Assembly: GCF_932274485.2 (NCBI RefSeq) | Contig: NC_065881.2 | Location: 8,776,613 to 8,840,612 of the forward strand | DNA from: Patella vulgata | Taxonomy: Eukaryota > Mollusca > Gastropoda > Patellidae | Reading direction: 5' to 3' | DNA length: 64,000 nt | Shown here: positions 21,821-33,196 of the stretch, one piece after another | Layout of the letters: each line of letters opens with the position of its first letter | Numbering within the stretch: the stretch's first letter is position 1 | The notes under the pieces: generated by a model | The model's database searches: none | Seen by the model: the letters and a program-made list of their open reading frames with translations, nothing else | What the model was told of the DNA's origin: nothing | Position numbers and translations under genes: made by a program

Positions 21821-23745
21821 TTAATCGAATCTGAATTTTCTGACGAGGTCCCCACCTTTGCTAGAGACACTGAGAGTTGGTGATCCATTGGCGCCACTGG
21901 TTCCTTTGCTTCCACTTCTGACAGTAACACGATAATTTCCACTAGTTCCGGTCCAACCATTGAATTTGGATCCACCAATACGTTTAACACCAGTTGGATT
22001 CAATTTCTTGAATTCTCGGAGTCCGGTGAAATAGTTGCCTGGTCTGGAATAATGTTTGGTAATTCTGGCACCACTTCTAGTTATTCCATTTCTAGCATAG
22101 CGACTTAAGAAAGCTCGTCCAGCTGAAAAGGCAAGACGTCCACCAGCAATGGCCAGAGGAACCCATCTTTTTGGTCGAAGTCCCTTCTTGTCAGCGTATT
22201 TTTCATTTAACTCATTGGCACCGATGTAAACGTCTGAAAATAAAAATTATAATTAAATGCATGTAGTAAGCGTAAATGCTATAAAATAAATAGGTGAGGG
22301 GGGGGGGGTAGATGGCCGAATGTTTTGCCCGTGCTCGTTGTATCATAAGGTCTGTCATTGATTCAGTTGGCGTGGTTTCGATTCCCAGGTTGTAAGTGAC
22401 AAGGAGTATGGTCGGCTGTCCAACCTTATGGGTTTTCTCCGGGTCCTCCGATTCCTCCCACTGCTAAAAGGGGGGTTGGATGGCTGAATGGTTAGCGTGC
22501 GCGCGCTGTATCATAAAGTCTGTCATTGAGTCGACTGGCGTGGTTTCGAATCCCCGGTTGTACGTGACAAGGAGTAGGATCGCCTGTCCAACCTCGTGGG
22601 TTTTCTCCGGGGCCTCCGGTTTCCTCCCACTGCTAAAGACCCCTACTCACAATCGAATTATGTAAATAAAATTACACCATGTTAGTCCCGAAATGACCTA
22701 GTTTGTGTCGAGTGGACGTTAAACCCCATTTCTCTCTCTCTCTCTCTCTCCCACTGCTAAATTAAATTGACCCCGAAATGACCTAGTTTGTGTCGAGTGG
22801 ACGTTAAACTCCACTTTTCTCTCTATATATAAAAAAAATTGTTTCAGAATTTAAAGATACAAATTGCAAATTGTTGGGAAAATGCAAGACTTCAGTTCGT
22901 AAAAGTCACCTTGGGAAACCTGCTAGATCTGTAAAAGTTTGATATATATATATATATACACATGTAAAACCATTAGCGGACTGGGTTTCTTGCCACAAAA
23001 TAAGACAAAAATAAAGAAAAGGGGGCGCTATAATCTTTCCTAAAATAATCGTCGGTCGTTAATAAAATACAGTTACGTAAACTATTCACTTCTTATAGAA
23101 CAGAATCTATTAAAATTTGTTTAATATTTGGATAGATTTGATAAATCACGGAATAAGACAATATAATCACAATGTGTGACTTTGTTTATGTGGACAACTT
23201 AAAATTATTGTATAGAAACCATGAACTTTGACCGTGTGATAATCAAAAATGTCATATTACGTAATAAAAATGTCAACATTTTATAATTACTGCTGTAATC
23301 TTTTTCCGAGTCAGATATCATTTTGCTGTTAACTACTTGTATTGTTTGCATACCCTGTTGTGTCAAATCGCACGTGAGCCAGCGTAATTACCCCTTGTCA
23401 CTGAGTTAGATCTATTTGATAAGGCCATATCATTATAAACTGAAAATCATAGACGTGATAGGCCTATTTTTTTTCAGTTGTCTATAATAATGGCAGCCAA
23501 AAATCTACTCATGGTAGGCCTACACTAAAATATGTCTACTCACCGAGTTCACCTGCAAATTTTTTATCTTCTGCCTCCATCAGCGCCTCTAATTCTTCTT
23601 CTGTAAGAAGATCGAGATCAATGCCATCGAATTTTCTAGGAGTATTATTAACAACATCATCATCAACAATTTCTGGCGGTACAGGTGAAAGAGCAGACGA
23701 CAGGGCCAGAACTGCAGCAACCGCAAACAAAACAACAAGCTTCAT
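21821..23745 (-). CDS. Gene A: secreted basic protein precursor, two exons
   Basis: Exon 1 is 23544-23745, exon 2 is 21821-22233, joined at G|GTGAGT...TTTTCAG|AC with Asp across the junction; 204 residues. I do not recognise a named family. Residues 1-19 form a signal peptide (MKLVVLFAVAAVLALSSA). An acidic propiece follows, with FDGIDLDLLTEEELEALMEA. Exon 2 has RPKR before WVPLAIAGGRLAF, a plausible furin-type site. Beyond it the chain has no Cys, is rich in Arg, Lys, Gly and Ser, and ends GGDLVRKFRFD. Exon 1 differs strongly from B and C and exon 2 lacks one codon near its start, yet the rest of exon 2 is nearly identical to theirs. S1 SINEs lie in the 1310-bp intron. Function is unknown; a host-defence or toxin-like role is a guess. 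Confidence 0.85.
22300..22830 (+). mobile_element. Three S1 SINE pieces in gene A's intron
   Basis: A head-containing copy without its 3' part (22305-22467) is followed by a near-complete copy (22470-22750) and a tail-only piece (22755-22825). All share orientation, opposite to the gene. Confidence 0.8.
22831..23535. other. Remaining intron of gene A
   Basis: AT-rich sequence with a TA microsatellite at about 22942-22957. No exon or named repeat seen. Confidence 0.5.
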
Positions 23746-23826
23746 GGTGGATATATATTCTTAGCAGCTTTTTCTTCCTTCTGGTTTGAAGTTGGAAATG
23801 AATGAAATTTCCCATTTTCAAAGACA

Positions 23827-23836
23827 TATATATATA
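23827..23836 (-). promoter_or_regulatory. Possible TATA element of gene A
   Basis: TATATATATA lies about 85 nt upstream of the start codon, similar in spacing to the TATAAAA of B and C. It could also be a plain TA repeat. 23846-24120 shows nothing else. Confidence 0.4.
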
Positions 23837-24120
23837 CCGATGTTATATCCGGAAGTATATGTTTCTGCGAATAACGGATTCTTGGGTGTCGTTGAGATGT
23901 TTTATGACTTCTTTAAGCTTCACGGATGTTCGAGGTGTATAAAATTCCGTATGTATATAGTATGTATGTAAACAATGAAGTTCATGACCCAGTTCACCGC
24001 TAGTTCGGATAATATATCAACAACCAAGCCCATGTCATACCAAATATTAGGTCAGCACTTGAAATAAATTTTGTTTTTAATAGCCATTGGCGTCTTTGTC
24101 TTAAAACGTATTGAAAAATA

Positions 24121-24405
24121 TCGTAGAGAGAGAGATAGAGAGAATTTAACGCCAATTCGACACAAACTAGGTCTTTTCGGGACTAACATATGGTTCAAGC
24201 TTATTTCAATAATTCGCTTGCGCGTAGAGGTCTTTAGCAGTCGGGGGAAACCGGAGGACCCGGAGAAAACCCACGAGGCTGCGGAAGGCGACCCACTCCT
24301 TGCCACGCAAAAGCGGGGAATCGAAGCCACGCCATTTGATTCAATGACAGACCTTGTGATTTCATGCGCACGCGTTAAACCACTAGACCATCCAAACCCC
24401 CTTGA
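24121..24405 (-). mobile_element. S1 SINE
   Basis: GA tail, full body and inverted head ending in CCATCCAAACCCCC, somewhat diverged. Confidence 0.82.
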
Positions 24406-24499
24406 AAAATATCAAGAAATTATATAGAATACAACGGGGTTTCACGTATCGTCCATACAATACTTCGGTTATTTTGAGACTATTATATGGTCATTTAAA

Positions 24500-24620
24500 T
24501 CGTGTGTGCTGTGCGAAAGAGAGGATTTGGCCTGGGCAGCGACATTTTCATCTCTATTCTTTCAATTCCAACTGTAGACGCATATGAACTGGGCCTTTTA
24601 TACCATCTGAAAGACAGGGC
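24500..24620 (-). mobile_element. Worn S2 SINE fragment
   Basis: GGCCTGGGCAGCGACATTTTC and the block around TTCCAACTGTAGACG resemble the S2 middle. Confidence is modest. Confidence 0.45.
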
Positions 24621-24814
24621 ACACTCTCCTTGTGGTGCCCGATTTGAAGCCGAGAAATTCTAGTCACAGCTAGGACCGGTGCCATATACCTCTCTAAAGA
24701 AATGGGCTATGTATAGATTTTATTATTTAAATATCGTTGTCTTAAAGCAGACCCGCGGCTAAAGTATCTCTAGATCTGCAATATTCAATAAAACCAGCTA
24801 TCAAATAGATTCTA

Positions 24815-25070
24815 AGATGGGGGTTGGATGGCCGAATGGTTAGCGCGTGTGCGCTGTATCATAAGGTCTATCATTGAGTCAACTGGCGTGGTTTCGATTC
24901 CCTGGTTATACGTGACAAGGAGTAGGGTCGCCTGTCCAATCTCGTGGGTTTTCTCCCACTGCTAAAGAAACCTGCGCGCAAGCGAATTATTAAAATAAAA
25001 TTAAACCACACGTTAGTCCCGAAATGACCTAGTTTGTGTCGAGTTGACGTTAAACCTCATCCCGCTCCGT
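24815..25070 (+). mobile_element. S1 SINE
   Basis: Box A TGGCCGAATGGTTAGCG, box B GGTTTCGATTCCC, body with a small deletion, end GACGTTAAACCTCAT; CT tail lost. Confidence 0.85.
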
Positions 25071-25214
25071 CTCGCTTCCAAAATATGTTATTGACCTCAA
25101 TTTAAAAGCTGTTTATGGTTGAAGTTTTCTAATTTAGAAAAATAAAACACTGCAATGCACGTATCTCCAAAAATCTAACAGGATTAACAATGAAAAAGTT
25201 TTCGAATCCGGTTC

Positions 25215-25525
25215 TAAAAGTATGTGTAACTGGGCTGATGAAGACGAGCGTGCGCCATTAAGTGTGCTGTGAGGGAAATTTGCCCGGGCAGCGGCGCTAC
25301 GGCCTACTCTTATTTCGAAGTCCAACTGTAAATGGTTCTTTTACGTGCACGTCAATGTGTACACGCGACCTCGGTTTTTTGTTCCATCCGAAGGACTATA
25401 CCTTGTCCCTTACCTGACCCTCTTTCCTACAACACTGACATGGGGGTGGGGTGTAGGGCTACGCGGACACGGGACATCCAGGTTAGCGAGCCAACGTCTC
25501 ACCCACTGAGCCACCGCGTCTCCAC
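25215..25525 (-). mobile_element. S2 SINE, diverged, in duplicated block
   Basis: Contains GGGCTGATGAAGACGAGCGT through GCGAGCCAACGTCTCACCCAC. Its counterpart in the second block is 32155-32478. Confidence 0.78.
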
Positions 25526-25639
25526 CAAGGTACGTAATATCTTCATACTTTCAATATCTATATATTTACTTTTCTTTAATGACAATTCGGGAACGGAATG
25601 CGATTTAACGCCGCGTCAACATATTAGAGACTAACATAT

Positions 25640-25977
25640 GAAATGAAATGGGGTTTAACGTCCTACTGTTCTGCTCCGAACTGGGCTAATGAAGACGGGC
25701 ATATGCCATACAGTGTGCTATGAGGGAAATTTTGTCCGGGCAGCGGCACTATCGCCTACTCTTATGTGTATTCTAATGTATACACGGGACCTCGCTTTTT
25801 TGTCTCATCCGAAGGACTAGACAGCTGTCCTTGTCAGGCCCTCCGACCTGCATCACTGAAAAGGGGGAACCACGCCGGAAAATCTGGATGAACTTTCTCG
25901 GCCAATGCAGGGATCGAACACCCGACCTCCAGGCTAGCGAGCCAGCGTCTTACCCACTTAGCCACGTGATCCCCCTA
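25640..25977 (-). mobile_element. S2 SINE, full length
   Basis: Tail GAAATGAAATGGGGTTTAAC, full body, and inverted head ACCCACTTAGCCACGTGATC. Absent from the corresponding place in the second block. 25978-26553 is unique-looking sequence shared with 33290-33610. Confidence 0.85.
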
Positions 25978-26553
25978 ACATGATATGGTAATTTGTTTAT
26001 GGTTACGTTTGGAATGCGAGACGGGGAATTTAATCTGGGAAGCGACGGTTTCGCCTCTCGATTGAATTTTTAATGCCAAGAGATCAAGTAGAACACGGAA
26101 ACTCTCTCGGTTTTTGTCTCTTACTAACAACTAGTCATATTTCCCTTATCATTAAAAAGCCCATCAGACACCTGTCCTGACAAGTGAAAACAAATCTTGG
26201 AAATTAGGGAAGATTCTTCTCGACCCTCGCCGTTAATAATTCAGGGAAAAGTGTCAATTAAACGTCTTAAGCGCATGCCTCACCCGTGCCTCAGGCAAAT
26301 CAGTCTAAGTGTGATAGGCATAGATGTGACAAATATTTTTCAATTGCTGGGTTTTTTTGTCTTTTTTTTTTAATATGTGTCAAGCATGTGGAAATTATGG
26401 ACTGTTATATTACGTACAACATGACTAATGTAAAGGGTGCAGCGTATAAATTTTCTTGAAATAATGTATTCCCTTTCAAACGATGTCCGTTACAAAGGGA
26501 TGGGGAGGGGCTGATGGGATTTTTTTTTATTCTAAGACCCCACTGCATCAGCA

Positions 26554-26923
26554 TTAAAGATACATTATGGGAGATTCGATAACGAGTTGGCAGTTCTCAC
26601 TATAATAGTTAAAAACTAGATAATGTCAATTTCGTGAAAATTTCATTCAAATTGATCCACTATGAACCGAGAAATAAGCGGTTGAAATTTCCGGCTAGCC
26701 TTGATCATCATTACTAAAGTCAGTACGATAAACAGCATAGTCCCGATTATCCATTTAATCGTTAAATCGTGAAGGAAAGTTATGCAGTAAATCGGCTCAT
26801 ACTCCACTAAAGTTCACAGTCTGGATATGTTAATTAATGTCTAATTAATAGTTTATATAACATTTCAGGCCTATAGAAAGACCTGCAATAGATAGATTTA
26901 GCTCTTGCATAATGTATGTTTAA
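26554..26923 (-). mobile_element. M1 MITE, complete
   Basis: TTAAAGATACATTATGGGAG to GCATAATGTATGTTTAA. The second block lacks this element together with some neighbouring sequence. Confidence 0.82.
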
Positions 26924-27490
26924 CTAATGTTTGTAAATTTTAATACAAACCAATATTATGACCCTTTGTTTTTGAACATGACATAATATGAAATATATTG
27001 AAAACATTTCTCGCTTCGCTCTGCAGTAAAATGAAATGAAACGTCCTACTGTTCTGCTCCGACTGGGCTCTGCAGTATCAAGTTCCTCAGCCCCGAAAAA
27101 CGACTATCTTAAATCTCTCAGCACACCAAAACAACTATCTTTCATCTCTCAGCCCCCGAAAACAACTATCTTAAACCCCCCAGGTCGTAAAAAGCCCCAG
27201 CGCCTGTGTTTGAGTGGAGTAGGCCGATCGTGAAATCTTTATTTATTAATTTTTTTTATTTCTTTTTTCGTGGGGTTTCTTTTAGGGCCTATCCACTTTT
27301 TATCATTTCTAGGTAAATTACTGAGTAGGGTTCTTGAAAATTAATTCCAAATTTTCAATGTTGGAGTAATATAGGGAAATGAAAAACAAATTTATACTTG
27401 TCGGTGATTTTGGCTCCAAATAATAGGGTCGATCGGAAAATCACATTTTATTTATTTTTTATTAACTTTTTTTTAGGGGGGGGGGGGCGC

Positions 27491-27781
27491 TTAAACATGC
27501 CTCATAATGCAAGAGCTAAATCTGCCTATTGCAGTTCTTTCTTTGGGCCTGAAATGTTATCTAAATTATTAATTAGACATTAATTGACTGATCCAGGCCA
27601 TAATCATCTCTCGATGCCATCGGTAGCCTGCGATCTTTAATGGATTTCAATACATTTTGCGATGGATAATATCTTGGTTAAGAGTGAAGCAATTTGGCTG
27701 AAATTTTTAGAATTTTCGGTTTTCATTATCCATTTTTTAAGTAGTATAGCGAGAACTCTCAGCTCTTTATCTAATCTTACC
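27491..27781 (+). mobile_element. M1 MITE, internally deleted
   Basis: TTAAACATGC left end after a G-run, right end GCTCTTTATCTAATCTTACC. Shared with 33978-34243. 26924-27490 is duplicated unique sequence without genes. Confidence 0.75.
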
Positions 27782-27782
27782 T

Positions 27783-28097
27783 GAAATGAAATGGGGTTTA
27801 ACGTCCTACTGTTCTGCTCCTAAACTGGGCTAATGAAGACGGGCATACGCCATACAGTGTGCTATGAGGGACATTTTGCCCGGACAGTGGCACTACGGCC
27901 TACTCTTATATCGATTTCCAACTGTCAAGGGATCCTTTACGTGCACGCCAATGTGTACACGGGACCTCCCGTCATGCATCACTGACAAGGGGAAACCACG
28001 CCGGAAAATCTGGATGAAATTTCTTGGCCAAAGGGATCGAATATCCGACCTCCAGGCTGGCGATCCTGCGTCTTACCCACTTAGCCACCGTGACCCC
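27783..28097 (-). mobile_element. S2 SINE
   Basis: GAAATGAAATGGGGTTTAAC tail, body, inverted head CTTACCCACTTAGCCACCGT. Confidence 0.85.
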
Positions 28098-28255
28098 CAA
28101 TGCCCCTGTAATGATGAATAAATTAAATATAACGATAGACATCTGTAACCAGGAGAAGTCCAAGTAATTTTGTCGGAAAAAGTTAAAACGAATTTGCATT
28201 TTTTATTCGTACGTCATAGAATAGAAACTTTATTGCATAATAACAAGGATATAAT

Positions 28256-28737
28256 AAATGAAATGAAATGGGGTTTAACGTCCTACTGTTCTGTGTGGGG
28301 GGGGGGGGTATGGCCGAATGGTCCACAAGGTCTGTCATTGAGTCAACTGGCGTGGTTTCGATTACCTGGTTGTACGTGACAAGGAGTAGGGTCTCCTGTC
28401 CAACCTCGTGGATTTTCGCGGTGTCCTACGCGCAAGCGAATTATTGAAATAAAATTGAACCATGTAAGTCCCGAAATTGTCGAGTGGACATTAAACCTCA
28501 TTTCTCTCTCTATAATAAATAAAAATGAAATGAAATGGGGTTTAACGTCCTACTATTCTGCTCCGACTGAGCTAATGAAGACGGACATACGCCATACAGT
28601 GTGCTATAATGAGGGAAATTTTGTCCGGACAGCGGCGCTACGGCCTACTCTTATATCGAATTCCAACTGCCACGGGATCTTTTACGTGCATCCCAGGGAC
28701 GTCGATTTTCTATCCCATCCGAACGACTAGACAGCTG
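28256..28737. mobile_element. S2 tail fragment, S1 SINE (+), S2 SINE (-) in a row
   Basis: 28256-28295 is an S2 tail, 28298-28515 an S1 copy without its own start, and 28525-28737 an S2 3' half. The same series is at 34786-35282 in the second block. Confidence 0.8.
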
Positions 28738-29147
28738 ACATGAATAATAAACTATAGCCTACTATAGAGTACGGCCCAAATCGACGAGAACACAGAACGT
28801 TGAACAGTATTTCATTTCATTTTAATTGTCAGGAATCGTTCAATTCATTCAAGTTTTGTTTCATAGTTTTGTCTTTATTTTTAATCTATAGAATCCGGAC
28901 ATTTTTGCCTTTGGAATTATGTTTATTTCCTAACAGGAAGTAGGTTAATTTGTTTTGGCTATTTCTACGTATGTTGCTATAGATTCTAGGAAACCAAATT
29001 TCTCCCAAAATGCTGACCTCTGAGTAATCCTTTGACCAAATATACTGTGTCGACATAATATTATGTAAACAACGATAGCATTCAACACGAGCAAGATGAT
29101 TGGCTGGTTGCAAATTAATCCGACAACCTACTTCCTATTACGTTTTT

Positions 29148-29254
29148 GATTGGCTGCATCTTGAGGGTCAGAGTGATAGGAATCCAAACATCACAGAAAA
29201 AACACGTTTCTCTAAAAATAGACTTTTCTGGGATCCGGGATAAGATGTATAAAA
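29148..29254 (+). promoter_or_regulatory. Promoter of gene B: inverted CCAAT and TATA boxes
   Basis: GATTGGCTG at 29148 (and another at 29098) and TATAAAA at 29248-29254, 102 nt before the start codon. The surrounding 250 bp is strongly conserved upstream of gene C. Confidence 0.65.
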
Positions 29255-29349
29255 TGAGAGGTGTTCGTTAATCTCGAACATATCTTCGTTGACGTATCTC
29301 ATCTGTACAACATAGTTAACTTGTTAGCAGGTTTTCAATTCGAGCCAAG

Positions 29350-30938
29350 ATGAAACTGTTCGTGTTACTTTTGTCGGCTGCTGTTTTAGCCGTGTCGTCT
29401 GCTACAGTTATACCAACAACAGAAGTGCCTGTTGAAGTCACAACTCTCTCACAACAGAATGCCGGATCCAGCAAATTTGATGGCGTTGATCTTGATCTCC
29501 TCACGCAGGAAGAATTGGAAGCTTTGATGAAAGCTGAAGATGAAAAATTTACGGGTGAACTTGGTATGTAAAATTAATTATGATCTTATCATTGTGATCT
29601 AGTGCCAACAGTAGTAAAATTAAAAATGTTATCGGGGTTCACTTATTTTATTTTATCGACATAAGAAAAAAGGTAAAACTTTAAGAAAATAAATGCTATT
29701 ATTATAGATACTAAATTGATCTAAAATCAGCGTAGGGTTGGATAGCCGAATGGTTAGCGCGTGCGCGCTGTATCATAAGATATGTGTCATTGAATCAACG
29801 ACGTGGTTTCGATTCCCCGGTTGTACTTGACAACGAGTAGGGTCGCCTACCCAACCATATGTTAGTCCAGAAATGACCTAGTTTGTGTCGAGTGGACGTT
29901 AAACCTCATTTCTCTCTTTATAATAAATGGAATGAAATGGGGTTTAACGTTCTACTGTTCTGCTCCGACCGAGCTAATGAAGACGGGCATACGCCATACC
30001 GTGTGCCTGGACTTTATCTAGTGCTGGTATTTTGATTTTCTTATCTTAAATTAAAGGGTAAGTAATCAATCTAAGTGCATATTATTACGACGTCATCATA
30101 TTTCTATGGATTAATCCGTGAGAAATTTGGTAATTAGCGAAAATTGTTCATGCCGTTAAGTTACTTGAATTGTTAGGCAATAAAAGTCATTTGTCAACCA
30201 TTCTACGATGTAGCGGTGTTGGGGGTGTGCTTACTCACTTCAAAACATCTAGTGATATATAGCTCAAATTGATCATACCTCCAATGAATTCAGTATTTTT
30301 ACTACCAACAAGGCTGGAATGTCATTCTTCGATGCTCGCATTAATTCATTTTCTCTGTAAAAAGGATTGGGTTATTTTCTCAGCCATAATGGGTTTTTTT
30401 TTATTGTAACATATAAATTATAAAAAAAAAACATTTTGTTTGACATTAAATGTTGTCTTCAGTTTATAAAATTGATATTAAAGACACCATATTTTAATAC
30501 TTATATTTTTTTTTATTTGTAGACATATATCTTGGAGTCAATGAAATAAACAAGAGAACACGTGACAACTCTAAGGTAGCACGACCAAAAAGATGGGTTC
30601 CTCTGGCCATTGCTGGTGGACGTCTTGCCTTTGCAGCTGGACGAGCTTTCTTAAGTCGCTATGCTAGAAATGGAATAACTAGAAGTGGTGCCAGAATTAC
30701 CAAACATTATTCCAGACCAGGCAACTATTTCACCGGACTCAGAGAATTCAAGAAATTGAATCCAACTGGTGTTAAACGTATTGGTGGATCCAAATTCAAT
30801 GGTTGGACCGGAACTAGTGGAAATTATCGTGTTACTGTCAGAAGTGGAAGCAAAGGAACCAGTGGCGCCAATGGATCACCAACTCTCAGTGTCTCTAGCA
30901 AAGGTGGGGACCTCGTCAGAAAATTCAGATTCGATTAA
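29350..30938 (+). CDS. Gene B: secreted basic protein precursor, two exons
   Basis: Exon 1 is 29350-29563, exon 2 is 30523-30938, with donor G|GTATGT and acceptor TTTGTAG|AC; 209 residues. The signal peptide MKLFVLLLSAAVLAVSSA is followed by a Thr-rich stretch and the acidic FDGVDLDLLTQEELEALMKA. The propiece ends ARPKR. The predicted mature chain of 114 residues starts WVPLAIAGGRLAFAAGRAF, has about 21 Lys plus Arg against 3 acidic residues, and no Cys. It has LNPTGVKRIGG, YRVTVRSGS and SPTLSVSSKGG. Unspliced RNA would stop two codons past the donor (Gly-Met-stop). A polyadenylation signal lies at 31245. Function unknown. Confidence 0.88.
29733..30007. mobile_element. S1 (+) and S2 tail (-) in gene B's intron
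   Basis: 29733-29920 is an S1 copy with an internal deletion; 29930-30007 is an S2 tail piece. The intron is otherwise shared with gene C. Confidence 0.78.
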
Positions 30939-31244
30939 ACGCCATGCTAACTGTATACAACAAATACTTTGTTTAGGGTAACATTAAAGACGACTCATCC
31001 ATTGACACTTTTGATATCTTCGCTGGTTTCGTAAATTGACGTCAATTTACAATTTGATTACAACGAGAATGTTCAGTGAAATTCAAGACGAACGCCGTTC
31101 CATTAAAAACGCCAAATTTTATTTTTGTTACAAAGATTGTAAAATATATCTTATAGTTTTTTTGTACATACATGTATAATACAAATGTGATATTTTGTGA
31201 TTTTTTTTAAGGTGATTACCAAGTCACGTGATATTTGTATTTAT

Positions 31245-31250
31245 AATAAA
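31245..31250 (+). terminator. Polyadenylation signal of gene B
   Basis: AATAAA about 305 nt after the stop codon, in sequence that is conserved downstream of gene C. Confidence 0.6.
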
Positions 31251-31356
31251 ATTGATAACAAAACGGATTTCATGTTGTGTCTTTATATTAAACCAATCAT
31301 GTGACATTAAAAATGGCGACTTCCATCAAAGTGACTTGATCATCTGAATTATTGAA

Positions 31357-31740
31357 TTGAAATGGGGTTTAACGTCCTACTGTTCTGCTAATGAAGACGG
31401 GCATACGCCATACAGTGTGCTATGAGGGAAATTTTGCCCGGGTAGCGGCGCTACGACCTACTATTATATCGAATTCTAACTGCCAAGGGATCTTTTACGT
31501 GCACGCCAATGTGTACACGGGACCTCCTGAATTATTGATATATGCGCAGAAGGAAATAAAATGGGGTTTAACGTCCTACTTTTCTGGACCGACCTGGCTT
31601 GTGACGATTGGCGTACGCTATATACAGTGAGGGAAATTTTGCCTGGACAACGGCGCTATGACCTTCATGTAATCTTATTTCGATTTCCAACTGCCAAGGG
31701 TTCATTTACATGCATGCCAAAGGGGCCTGTTTCTTTTGTC
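31357..31740 (-). mobile_element. Two S2 SINE 3' halves in tandem
   Basis: 31357-31530 and 31553-31740 each start GGGGTTTAACGTCCTACT and stop in the middle of S2. Confidence 0.8.
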
Positions 31741-31741
31741 C

Positions 31742-32090
31742 GGGGGGTTGGATGGCCGAATTGTTAGCACGACGTGCGCGCTGTATCATAAAGTCTGTTA
31801 TTGAGTCAACTGGCGTGGTTTCGATTCCCCGGTTGTACGTGACAAGGAGTAGGGTCGCCTGTCCAACCTCGTGAGTTTTCTCCATGGGGATCCTGCATGT
31901 TGCCTGAGAAAGTTCATTTTCCGGCGTGGTTTCCCCCCGTTGTCAGTGGAACAGGAACAATGTATAGTCGTCCGGACGGGGCGAAAAAAATCCCCTGGCA
32001 ATTGGAATTCGATGTAAGAGTAGGCCGTAGCACCGCTGTCTAGGCAAAAAAAATGTCATAGCATAACAGGAAGTTAAATCCATTTCATTG
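31742..32090 (+). mobile_element. Hybrid SINE: S1 head joined to S2 body
   Basis: 31742-31883 is an S1 head and early body (GGATGGCCGAATTGTTAGC, GGTTTCGATTCCCC). From 31888 it becomes the diverged S2 subfamily (GGGGATCCTGCATGTTGCCT) ending AAATCCATTTC. Confidence 0.75.
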
Positions 32091-32154
32091 CACGTATCTC
32101 CAAAAATCTAAAAGGATTAACTATGAAAAGGTTTTCGAATTAGGTTCTAAAATT

Positions 32155-32478
32155 ATGTGTAATCGTGCTAATGAAGAAAGACATACACCATACAGGGTGC
32201 TATGAGGGAAATTTGCCCGGACAGCGGCGCTACGGCCTACTCTTATTTCGAAGTCCAACTGTAAATGGTTCTTTTACGTGCACGTCAATGTGTACACGGG
32301 ACCTCGGTTTTTTGTTCCATCCGAAGGACTACACCTTGTCCCCTACCTGGCCCTCTTTCCTACAACACTGACATGGGGAGGGGTTTGGGGCTACGCGGAA
32401 AATTCCATTGAGCTTTCTCAGCCAAACCGGCATCGAACACGGGATATTCAGGTTAGCGAGCCAACGTCTTACTCACTT
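32155..32478 (-). mobile_element. S2 SINE, diverged, second block
   Basis: Counterpart of 25215-25525; both also share the 60 bp in front (GCACGTATCTCCAAAAATCT), which marks the left edge of the duplicated block. Confidence 0.8.
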
Positions 32479-32479
32479 G

Positions 32480-32725
32480 TGGGATTGGATGGCCGAATGG
32501 TTAGCACGTGCGCGTTGTATCATAATATCTGTCATTGAGTCAGCTGACGTGTTTCGATTCCCCGGTTGTACGTGACAAGGAGTAGGGTCGCCTGTCCAAC
32601 CTCTTGGGTTTTCTCCGGGTCCTCCGGTTTCCTCCCACTACTATTAAGAAAATAAATTGAATCATATGTTAGTCCCGAAATGGTTTAATTTGTGTCGAGT
32701 GGAAATTAAACCCCATTTTCTCTTT
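32480..32725 (+). mobile_element. S1 SINE
   Basis: Head GGATGGCCGAATGGTTAGCA, body, end GGAAATTAAACCCCATTTTC. Lacks a long CT tail. Confidence 0.83.
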
Positions 32726-32901
32726 TGGACGAGGATGCTTGACGCGAACAGAACAACGAGTGTGTTTAATTACAACTTCAAAATGATGTTTAATACGAAT
32801 CATAATTACCAGTACAACAACTGACTTCCACTTTCCACAGAAAGGTCCTTGGTTCGATATGACTCCGATCGTTTTTTACCGGAAATTGATTGTTCCACAG
32901 A

Positions 32902-33182
32902 GAGAGAGAGAGAGAGAGAAATGGGGTTTAACGTCCACTCGACACAAACTAGGTCATTTCGGGACTAACATATGGTTTAATTTTATTTCAATAATTCGCT
33001 TGCGCATAGGGGTCTTTAGCAGTGGGAGGAAACCGGAGGACCCGGAGAAAACCCACGAGGTTGGACAGGCGCCCCTACTCCTTGTCACGTACAACCGGGG
33101 ATTCGAAACCACGCCAGTCGACTCAATGACAGACTTTATGATACAGCGCGCGCACGCTAACCATTCAGCCATCCAACCCCCC
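32902..33182 (-). mobile_element. S1 SINE, reference full-length copy
   Basis: 281 bp flanked by perfect GATTGTTCCACAGA at 32888-32901 and 33183-33196. It begins with GA repeats and ends GCCATCCAACCCCC, so the tail is CT dinucleotides and not poly-A. Confidence 0.95.
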
Positions 33183-33196
33183 GATTGTTCCACAGA

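Noticed and set aside
32480-32570. tRNA-like sequence with A and B boxes (and about 25 similar places)
   Set aside because: Always joined to the S1 body and with a poor cloverleaf; these are SINE heads derived from a Leu/Ser-type tRNA, not tRNA genes.
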